From contig NC_062225.1 in assembly GCF_902686445.1 (NCBI RefSeq), positions 91,438,581 through 91,502,580 on the forward strand: a stretch of 64,000 bases of DNA. The letters run 5' to 3'. Every line of letters begins with the position of its first letter. Position 1 is the first letter of the stretch. Shown in pieces: positions 1-8,826 of the stretch. The stretch comes from Sciurus carolinensis. Taxonomy: Eukaryota; Chordata; Mammalia; Rodentia; Sciuridae. The position numbers and the translations under genes are program-made. The notes below the pieces were generated by a model. It saw nothing but the letters and a program-made list of their open reading frames with translations. It was not told where the DNA came from and made no database searches.

Positions 1-14
1 AGTTTTCCAAGGGC

Positions 15-215
15 CCTAACCCTAACCCTAACCCTAATCTTAATAATAAACATAACACAAACCCTAACCATAACCTAATTCCAACTCCAACTCTAATCTT
101 ACCTTAACCCTAACCCTAACCCTAACCCTAACCTAACCCTAACCTAACCCTAACCCTAACCCTAACCTAACCCTAACCCTAACCTAACCCTAACCTAACC
201 CTAACCTAATCCGAA
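15..215 (+). repeat. Telomere repeat tract, CCCTAA with CCTAA variants
   Basis: Four CCCTAA-type units at about 15-38 are followed by about 68 bases of degenerate telomere-like sequence. From about 106 to 210 there is a cleaner tract of roughly 18 units. In that tract 6-mer CCCTAA units are interspersed with six 5-mer CCTAA units. The C-rich strand reads 5' to 3' rightward, as expected at a left chromosome end. The first 14 bases are not telomeric. The tract is short for a real terminus, so this is either the truncated end of an assembled chromosome or an interstitial telomere-like block. The 5-mers could be biological variants or long-read homopolymer errors. Confidence 0.93.
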
Positions 216-1250
216 CCTTGGCTGGGCTGTCACCCTGCCGTCCCTGTCCAGGGCACAGTTCCGACAGGCTAGATCCCACACAGGTGCCTCTGTGGCTCTG
301 CCCTTCCCACCCCGTCCCCTGCCTCCAGGAAGTGCTCAGAAGGAGGTTTGAAGTGAGCTTTGTGAGGAACTTCCTCAGGGACGTTTCTCAGTAATGTCCT
401 CCTTCCCTGAGCTCCAGCACGGGGACCTCCTTCACCACGGCCACACTCTCCTGCTCCCAACTGCAGGCTACTCCTCACTGCTTTTCCAGGGGACATGGTG
501 AAGTACAGAGCTCTGAACTTCCCCGGGATCCTGCCGGGCGCCACCCTGCACGCTGCGCCACCCGCCCGTGGAGCCCTTGTCAAAGGCACGTGCCGCGGCA
601 CGCAGAGGGAGGTCTCTGGCTTTGTTTTCCTTGGCAACATGGAACACAGGCTCCGAGGACCAAGCGTAGGCTTTTCCTTAACCCGACTCCTTTGGACCCA
701 GCTCTCTTCACTTCTGCTCTCAGAGTAAAATCAGACCCTCCCCAGCTCAGTGGAGGCAAAGCAAACCGAGAACCGGCCGCCTGCTCGGTGGCGGGTGGGG
801 CCCTTGCTCAAATCCTGGCCTCGGGCTCCGTAGCTGTTTCTTGGGGAGGAGGCCCCTCTGCATTCCTCCCGAAGCTGCTGGCTCTCCTTTTTAATCCTGT
901 CTCCAGTGCCCGTCGTGGTGACTCCCCTTTGCCCGAGAGCAAGCTCTTTCTTGTCACGGTGAGATGCCGCCTGTCACAGTGCGGGTGCCTTTCAAGTCGG
1001 GGTTGAAGTGACCTCAGCATTTCACAGCAAACCTGGGATTCCCAGTGTGGGCTGGCGAGTCGCGTACCCCAACCTCTTGCTTAGAAAAAGAGGCCTTTTC
1101 AGGAGAAAGGCGTGCACATCCCCTGACGCGTCTCCGAACCACGGTGCTTGTCTGCTCTTCCCTCCGCGGCCATGCCAAGCCGCTCGTTTGACTTCTCGGC
1201 TGCCGGGCTCGGGATTCTTCTTGGATATAAGTGAAAAATGGAAGTTACAG
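216..1250. other. GC-rich subtelomeric segment with CpG-dense patch
   Basis: This single-copy-looking GC-rich DNA lies next to the telomere repeat. A patch at about 525-610 holds around eleven CpGs in 85 bases, much denser than the surroundings, and includes a perfect 12-bp palindrome at 590-601 (GTGCCGCGGCAC). Short open frames exist on both strands, such as 590-1006 plus and 269-640 minus. They overlap one another and match no family I know. A promoter for telomere-ward (minus-strand) transcription is possible by analogy with human TERRA promoters, but no human-type 29/37/61-bp repeats are visible. Confidence 0.4.
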
Positions 1251-2639
1251 TTTTTCAGAGAAACCTGGGGAGTGCATGTGTGTGCTTAAAAAAAAGAAAA
1301 GAAAGTCAAGGTGACTCCCACGGGGACCCACGATCGTGTCCTCACTTCAGGGCTCCACATACTTTTCCGAGCTCTGTCCGACTGTGACCTCAGGGAGTGT
1401 CTTGTGTCCTGCCTGGACTTGGTTTTCTCACACATAAAATAGTGCAAATGAGGTAAAATATGTTCTGAATGCTTTCATAGTTTGCAAATGGAACTGGTGC
1501 TTTGAAGAATGGAGAACATTCTCCCAGAGAAAATGTGGGCGAAGCCTGGATTCCAGCAGTCTGAGGTGTGCAGGTCAGCAGTGACCCGGCGGTGAGGCCT
1601 CCGGACGAGTCTCTGCGCTCTGCAGAAGCCCGCTGACCTCTCTCCATCCTCCCTCCACACGGAGTGAAACCCTGACACACCAGTGAATCACACTGGACTG
1701 GAGTCCAGTTAGTCGTCTGAGGTTTTCCTGTTGGAAGCAGTGATTTCAGATTTAGGAGATGTCTGAAGGGCCCTTCCACCTCCCTGGCACCCACTAAGAC
1801 AAGCGTGGAGATGTGGGATCCCTGAGGCGTGGGAGTGTGCAGGGACCTGCCCTCCACGTCCACCAGGGGGTGCTCACCCTCCGACCGAGTCCTGCCCTGA
1901 ATGGCCATGCAGAACAGCTGCCTCTCAGGACCGGCCACAGCTTCCTAGGACGCCATGATTCTGCTTATGCCACCAGAGCAACCTTGCTGAAAAGTGAGGA
2001 CACAGCATCTCCTTAACAAATCACAGTCGTCCCCTCGGCAGTGGCTACACTGACCGTCATTCTAAGGTACTTAGATGAAGCTTCATTCATTGAAACAAAG
2101 AGGTCTAGAAAAGAGAGAAATTTGTGGCAAAAATAAAATTATAGGTTTTGAAATTGTTTTTAGCTCTTTTTCCAGTAAAATCCTTTAAAGTGAACAGATG
2201 CCGGTGGACAGTGTGTAACGATCCTGACTTCTAGAATCTGAACGATAGCATTCAGTCATAACTGTGGAAGAGAACACCATAAAATTTTTGGAAATTAATT
2301 TCATTCTTTTTAATTAGCACATAGCAATTGAGCATATGCAGGTGACGCATATGCTTCAATGTCTGTATACAGTGAGTATTGAAGGAATGGTGGAGATTAG
2401 CGTTTCTGTCTCCTTGTCATTTGTCATCTTTGCAGTCTTTAGCTCGTCTCTTCCACTTCCTCTTAAATATAAGTGAGACTATGTGCTCTGAGTCACTGCC
2501 CTGTGCTGCACAGACTGGGCTCCCTCCTGGCCGGGAGTGTTAGGGAGCCGTTATTCACCCTCGCTCCCTCCGGCCCCGCCGCCTAGGCCCTAGAAGTGAG
2601 CGACCATTGCACTCCCTCCTGCTCGGAGACTGACCTTCT
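1251..2639. other. Unassigned subtelomeric DNA
   Basis: No recognisable gene. A minus-strand open frame at 1390-1938 (182 codons) has no known domain and is probably chance. The distal part is GC-rich and 2050-2480 is more AT-rich. The only site worth naming is the CTCF-like motif listed separately. Around 2465-2500 a few words resemble the 3' end of the L1 that starts downstream, so that L1 may begin earlier and be interrupted. Confidence 0.5.
1860..1873 (+). promoter_or_regulatory. CTCF-like binding motif
   Basis: CCACCAGGGGGTGC fits the CTCF core CCACCAGGGGGCGC with one C-to-T change. It lies about 1.65 kb from the inner edge of the telomere repeat. CTCF is known to bind human subtelomeres near TERRA promoters. 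Binding here is inference from the motif and the position only. Confidence 0.5.
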
Positions 2640-2779
2640 TAGTCTCACATGCCAGGAGAAGGGGTGGTGCTTTCTTTTTGTGCTGGACTTTATTTCCCTC
2701 AACCTAGAATATTCCAGTCCCTTCAGTTGTTGCCACAAACAAGATTCCATTATTTTTTGTGACTGAATAATATTCAGTC

Positions 2780-2819
<40 letters not shown>

Positions 2820-3095
2820 CATTTTCTTTTTCCCTTCATCTGTCCACTGACACCCGGGGTCGTCCCTGCCTTGGCTATTGCAAATAGCATTGTAATAACC
2901 TGGTGCGGGCAGGTGTCTCTCTGCCATGCTGACTTCGCTTCTTTTGGGCTCACCCCCAGAGGCGGGGTGACTGGCTCACACGGCAGCTCTGTCGTGAGTT
3001 TCTGGAGGTCCATGCTGCTTTCCATAAGGGCCTTCCCGCCAGCAGCGTCCAGGGCCCCCTTTCCCCACGTGCCCCCAACTCTGAGAACACAGTAG
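2640..3095 (-). mobile_element. L1 fragment, end of ORF2 and 3' UTR, decayed
   Basis: Read on the minus strand this follows the end of mammalian L1 ORF2. Recognisable words include the stretch around CTGAATAATATTC (2763-2775), CATTTTCTTTTTCCCTTCATC (just after the TG repeat), GCTATTGCAAATAG near 2873 and TTTCCATAAGGGCC near 3020. Many A/T positions of the L1 consensus have become G/C. The reading frame is destroyed, so open frames here are not genes. Confidence 0.8.
2782..2818. repeat. (TG)n microsatellite
   Basis: A perfect run of about 18 TG dinucleotides. It sits inside the decayed L1 at the place where the L1 consensus has a short TGTGTATATA stretch, so it probably grew from that seed. 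Confidence 0.97.
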
Positions 3096-3763
3096 AACTG
3101 AGGGCCGTGTTCAAGCCTGCAGATTCTCAGCCTCGAATCACAGAAGTATGGTGACTCCCTGCTACTTTAATTTGTGTTAAAACATTTCTAAGGTACAAAG
3201 TAAAGAATGAATAATCTACATGGGTTGAAAGGATCAGCACATTTACATAGGAAATGGCTAAACAGATCACTTTCAAGAGCATGTAAATAGCCATATAAAT
3301 ATAAATACCTTCCTAGCTCTCAGAGTTGTTCTGATTTTTTAAAAAATGAAGGTAGAGTTTCCCTGTGGTGAGTGTGTCCACAGCAAACTTCTAAGTAGGT
3401 TAGATCAGTATTAGCTTGTTGGTTTCAGACACTGGCTCTTCTCACGAGGACCTGTGCTCTCTCTTCTCTTCCTTGCCTGGTGACTTAGTCGGGGTGCAAG
3501 TTTAACTCAAAAGAATTCAGTAGACATTCAAACCTTACTTTATCAAGATGTAACACAGAGCCTACTTCAGAGAATTTGGACATGTGCAAGTTGATCTTTA
3601 ATATTAGTGCTCAACTAATATGAAGCCAAGGCACTATTTTTAAAAGCAATAAAAATAAACATCATGAACATTTTAGACAGATTTCCTTTCTTTCTGTTGT
3701 CCCTCAACTTTGCTTCAGACGATTTGGCACCCCACACACTTGCCTGAGATGCCTCCCTTCCTG
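3096..3763. other. AT-rich unassigned DNA
   Basis: No gene and no repeat I can name. The segment is moderately AT-rich, with many stops in all frames. Confidence 0.5.
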
Positions 3764-4255
3764 TCAATTGTGTATTTTGTTGTGTGTGAGCATGTGTGTG
3801 TGTGCATGTGTAAGTGAGCGTGTCTGAGTGTGTGCATGTGTGAACATGGTGAGTGAGACTGTGTGTGAGTGCATGTGTGTGTGTCTACAATAGTGTGTGT
3901 GTGTGTGTGTGTGTGTGTCTGAGCATGTGCATGTGTGTGAGCATGTGAGTGTGTATGTGTCTGAGCATGTGCATGTGTGTGAGCATGTGAGTGTGTATGT
4001 GTCTGAGCATGTGCATGTGTGTGAGCATGTGTGATTGAGACTGTGTAAGTTCATGTGTGTGTGTGTATGAAAGTGTGTGTGTGTCTGAGCATGTGCATGT
4101 GTGTGAGTATGTAAGTGTGCATGTGTCTGCACACGTGTGAGTGGGACTGTGTGAGTTCATGTGTGTGTGAGCGTGTGTGTGTGTGTGTGAGCATGTGTGT
4201 GTATGTGTGTGCACGTGAGTGTGTTTGAGCGTATGCACATCAGAGTGCATGTAGG
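3764..4255. repeat. TG-rich minisatellite with a 42-bp higher-order unit
   Basis: GT-rich sequence made of short words such as GTGTGAGCATGT. A 42-bp unit beginning GTGTCTGAGCATGTGCATG starts at 3915, 3957 and 3999, nearly identical each time. Pure (GT) runs sit at about 3894-3918. Minus-strand open frames with long His/Thr runs (3764-4132 and 3885-4457) come from the repeat alone and are not genes. Confidence 0.93.
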
Positions 4256-5085
4256 GTGCACAGGGAGAGATGACATACCAAATAAAATAAGAAGTTGGGT
4301 TTAGTTTGGTGTCAGCTTTTGAACCATCATGCCCCAGCATGAAGGCTTGGGACCAGCTGTGCGGAGATAAGCCTCTGCAGCTGGAACTCACTGACTGAAA
4401 ACTCACGGTGCTGCACGTGTGCCCGGCCCTGCCCCTGCTCCCCAGAGCTGTTGCCATGGGGTAGTGGTGGCCACTGGCCTGGCCTGCAGAAGCAGCCAGC
4501 TTGTGGGGTCGTTGTGTGAACTGCCAGAGGGTCCGGAAGCTCTAGGTGTATTGTTCCGAGGGCAATCGCTGTCTGTCCACCATCTTGTTTAGAGCCTTGT
4601 CTACAGTGGCACGGAGCACAGGACCTCGCACATGCTTGGAAATGCTAGCCCCCGACCATCCCACCTGGCCACCTGTCCTCTCCTGGTGGTCTTCCCTGCG
4701 GTTCCTCTCGCGCCTAGGAGAGCTTACAGTTGATAATTCTTGCTTCCTGTCACCAGACTTTTCCCCAAATAACATGTGTGCATGTGAAGTCAAGGTTTTG
4801 GTCTGATGGGTGGCGGACAGCAGGTGGCCTAGGATGGTGAACAGGTGGCTAGGCTGAGGGTCAGGAAAGGGGTCAGGAAAACGCAGATACAACTCTCACT
4901 CTGCAGCCTCTGGGGGCTTTGAATTCTCCAAACACCACCCATGGGCAATGCTGCCCCTCTGTGCCCACAGCCTCCTGCACGTGGAGACTCGGGCTGCGTG
5001 CTGAGAAGGCCTTGGTCCAGCTCATTTATTCCTAGAAATTTTCCTTATTTCCTGAAAAACGTTTAAAAAAAATAAAGACACAATT
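4256..5085. other. Unassigned subtelomeric DNA with a SINE-like patch
   Basis: Mixed GC-rich DNA. A patch at about 4605-4672 reads like a GC-drifted minus-strand ID-type SINE: GGACCTCGCACATGCTTGG followed by a Pol III B-box-like region in reverse. The rest shows nothing recognisable. Confidence 0.4.
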
Positions 5086-5130
5086 CTAGCATGGGTGAGA
5101 TCTTGGGCTTGACCCCTAGATACCACAAGA
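5086..5130 (+). mobile_element. 3' end of an ID-type SINE
   Basis: GAGATCTTGGGCTTGACCCC followed by TAGATACCAC resembles the end of the tRNA-derived (ID) part of squirrel SINEs, ending in an A-rich tail. The 5' part is missing. The adjacent GACA repeat looks like a tail expansion. Confidence 0.5.
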
Positions 5131-5136
5131 AAGAAA

Positions 5137-5137
<1 letters not shown>

Positions 5138-5165
<28 letters not shown>
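5138..5165. repeat. (GACA)n microsatellite
   Basis: About seven units of the tetranucleotide ACAG/GACA, immediately after the A-rich tail of the SINE fragment. Confidence 0.96.
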
Positions 5166-5167
<2 letters not shown>

Positions 5168-8100
5168 CATGAACAAATATGAGCCTAAAGTCGAGACCTT
5201 TCAGAGCTCCAGCTGGGCAGCAGCTCCCTGGAGGCTAAAACGCGGAGGAACTCCAGCTGCCCAATGTCAGTGATCACTGTTCTCGTTCCTCCTGATGTCA
5301 CTCTAGGTAAGTCACACTAAGAACCTGTGCAGAACCTGCTGACCTGTGGCCTCCCCACTCGGGACCGCTCTTGTCCCATTGAAAGTGAAAAGCCCTTCCT
5401 GTGACATGGCGGTTCAGAGCCCCTGGCACCGGCTGGCTTCCTCCCACAGGTGCAGGGGGACCTGAGCACCGGGCCTGGAATCCCTGTCCTCTGGTCTCCC
5501 CTTATTCTCAAGATCCATGACAAAACCCAAGCGAGCGAACAGAAAGGAAAAGCGTTGCTCTGGTTCCGTGGAACTCAGCAGCCACAGTACCCTGAGAATC
5601 GTGGCTAGCATCGATCCAGGGGCGCGCTCTGCAGCACTGGTCCTCAGCCTGGACCCCGCAGGGTAGCGGGAGAGCAGGAGGGCCTCAGGAACCGACCATG
5701 GCCGCTTGGCCTTTCTGGCTTTCCCTCTTCCCTGGCTCCCACCCCTCCCAGCCTTAGTCATGAGCCGGTTCTGAATTCCCTGAAAACCAGAGGCAGGCTC
5801 TGGGTCTTGTGGTGCAGGTATCGGGAGGCCCAGTGCTGGAGGGAAACGTGGAGGGTTTGGGGAGGAGGCAAGTGTCACTGAGAGAGATTTGCAAGCACGT
5901 GAAGCTACATGTCTTAACCTGCTTTCTGAGCCCCGTGCCTGTCCTGGATATGCAACCACAGAGCCTAGCAGGAGGCAGGAGCATTTCCTGCCATGGAAGA
6001 GAGAAGGACCACTGGGCCTTCCTGACTCCCTGTCAGCTGGCCTCTGCCCTCACCCAGTTCAGCTCCCCTTCTGCAGTTGTGAGCCAGAACAAGGGACACA
6101 CAGACAGGGACAGGGACTGATCCAGGCCAGCAGACCTTGGCCATGGTGCCAGAAGGGACAGCCTGTGGCATGTGGTGGCCCCACCCTCCCAAGTGGGATC
6201 CCCAGTCTCCCTTTCCAAAGCCTTTGTTCCTGTCGGTCAGAGCCTGGCTCTCCACATTCTGGGTCATTCTGAGGTCCACACAACCCAATCCTTTTAACAA
6301 ACAAATTAGCCAACGTCAACTGTGTGGCTTTCAGGTGAGCAGTGTGGATGCACAGAGGCAGATTCTGTCACATCCTACCCACACCTGACTCAGGGACATG
6401 TCTGGGCAGCACCTGACTGGGCTCCTCTTCCACTCATGACCACAAACCCCAAAGGAACTCACCCTACCCAGAAATCCCTGCAGTCCCCTGACCCGCAGTT
6501 CTCAGCCGTTAGGACCCCAGCTCCCTCTTTTGCACCTCACGCTGTGAGGAGTGAAGCCGTGTATGTGAATGGTGTCCACTGACACCCACCGCATTGGGAA
6601 TCAAAACTGGGAGCCTTCCGAATGGTTACTTGGCTTTTATTCACCACCAACAATGAGAGCACGTGGCAAGGTAGCCCAGACCTCCTTGGGGAAGTCCGGA
6701 GAGCACAGCTGGCTCGTGTGGCTGTGGGCCAGCGGAGCGGCAGCAGCGTCCTCCCATCTCCTTGGCGTGTGCTGCAGTGGGTGGTGAAGCCCAGGCGTGT
6801 TTCGGTGGCTTTCCAGGCAGCAGTGTTCAGTCTGCTCTGATGCGCCACAGAACTTGAGAGGTGTGGGTTACTGAAGGGCTCGTTGCAGGGACGTCCAGGC
6901 CCAGGGGTGGACCTCTTGTCTCCTGCCACTCTGTTGTGGCCTGGGGGCAGATCCGTCACTCACATAGGATCTCTTTACCTCGTGTCCTGGTCTTTTAGAG
7001 GAACCTGGGTCACCAAGGGTCCAGTCTTCCAAATGTCTATGCATTAATGATTTGATGACCACTCTAACAGGAGTGTGGTCACCGCCCACCCCTGGGGGAC
7101 AGAGTCGAGAATGGGGAGATGTCGCGCACAGACAATGAAGGTCACATACATTTTCCTGATCTTCATTTCAGAGTTCCAATAGGAGCATTCAGAACACAGA
7201 AGGCCGGTGGTCACTCTTGACCTGAGTGGCTCACTTCATTCATTTTCAACAGAATTTCTGCTGAATTCCCGGTTGGAGTAACCAGTTTGTGTGTCAAAAC
7301 TCTGTTCAAATGAGAACGGCGCCCATGGAGAGAGCGGCTCCCAGTCTCACCTGCGGAGCACTCCTGCAGCCCTGCCCTGCGCTGTGCGCTGCCCCAGGTG
7401 CCTCCTGTGTGCCTCGCCCTCGGCACACTGAGGCTGAGAAGGTGCCCGTGGCCAGGCACTAAGAGAGGCTGGCACGGCTGTGAGTGTGGGTGCGGCAGGG
7501 TGTGGCTGCAGAGCAGAGCGCACCTCCCGCGTGCGTCACCTGAGTGCAGCTTGGACCAGCCATCTTAGCCACCGCTGCTTTTGCACTACATGTGAACAGT
7601 TAAGAAGCAAGTCACGTCTTCATTTTACTGTGAAAGCGTTTTGACTCCTTGGGTACCTGCAGACGTGTGGGGGCCCGGGGACCCCGCAGACGGCCCGCTC
7701 TGCTAGCCCATCGGCCCCAGGCACTCCGCTTCCCTCCTCCCTGGCGGCTCCTCCTCAGTCCTTTCTGGTGATCTGACTCGATGGAGAACGTGGACGTGAT
7801 GGGAAGAGGCAGCCAGCTCCCTGTGGGCCTACCGAGTGTCCAAGCTGTCCGCGCTGTCCCCTCCGTGCAAGGCCGTCCCTCTCGTTCCAGTGGGTGAACC
7901 GCCTGGCCTCCGCCTGTAGCAGCACCGCCAAGTAGGGAATGACCCACGTCCCTCAGAAAACTCATCAGCCCCATGAGGCCTCTGGAAGGTGGCCAGCACG
8001 AGTCCCTGAGGGCTCCCGGGCAGGCGTGTGAAGCAGAGCCTCAGAGAGCCCGTGCCTTCTCGCTCCCTCTCAGCAGCACGGCCTCCTCCAAAAATCGCCA

Positions 8101-8304
8101 GCAACAACGAAAACTGGCCGCCAGATCGTCGGGCGGGGACAAGAAACTGGGCTCTTCCGTCCTACAGCAGCAGTCTGTCCACCCTCCTGTCGGTATGTCC
8201 AGGCTCACTTCCTGGGGACACTCTGCTGAGCCCTGCAGGGGCCCCCCAAGAAATCCCAGGGAGAAGGAACGGCTCTGAGCACCCCCTAGTCTTTTAGGGT
8301 GAAA
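5166..8304. other. GC-rich DNA without recognisable genes or repeats
   Basis: About 3.1 kb of single-copy-looking, GC-rich DNA. Open frames of 60-180 codons occur on both strands and overlap heavily, for example 5414-5959 minus (181 codons), 6537-6959 minus and 7612-7974 minus. Their products are rich in Arg, Pro, Ser and Gly, as expected from translating GC-rich non-coding DNA. I recognise no domain, splice pattern or processed-pseudogene signature. Confidence 0.5.
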
Positions 8305-8418
8305 TGCGTGTGTGTGTAATGTGCTAGTGCTTGCAGTGGTGTGTGTGTGTGTGGCTTGTGTTAGAGCACACCGTGGTATGTAGTGTGTGTGTGTGTGGCA
8401 TGTCTAGTGCGTAAAGTG

Positions 8419-8449
<31 letters not shown>

Positions 8450-8790
8450 GTTTGTGTTAGTGCATACCGTGGTATGTAGTGTGTGTGTGTGGCATGTTTA
8501 GTGCATACAGTGGTGTGTGTGTGTGGCTTGTGTTAGTACATACCATGGTATGTAGTGTGTGGGGGTGTGGGTGTGACTTGTGTTAGTACATACAGTGGTA
8601 TGTAGTGTGTGTGTGTGTGTGGCATGTCTAGTGCATACAGTGGTGTGTGTGTGTGTGTGCGTGTGTTTGTGGCATGTCTAGTGTGTACAGTGGCATGTGT
8701 GTGTGTGTGTGTGTGTGTGGCATGTCTAGTGCATACAGTGGTGTGTGTGTGTGTGTGCGTGTGTTTGTGGCATGTCTAGTGTGTACAGTG

Positions 8791-8821
<31 letters not shown>
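8305..8821. repeat. TG-rich minisatellite with composite units
   Basis: (GT)n runs alternate with conserved spacers of two kinds: GGCATGTCTAGTGCATACAGTG and GGCTTGTGTTAGTGCATACC with small variations. One composite of about 98 bp starting near 8635 is repeated near 8733 with very few changes. An open frame at 8647-8925 with Cys/Val runs is produced by the repeat. Confidence 0.93.

Positions 8822-8826
<5 letters not shown>

Noticed and set aside
1..14. Cloning vector or adapter at the window start
   Set aside because: Fourteen bases are too few to identify, and no known vector word is seen.
3764..4457. His/Thr-rich minus-strand open frames (122 and 190 codons)
   Set aside because: They are translations of the TG-rich minisatellite.
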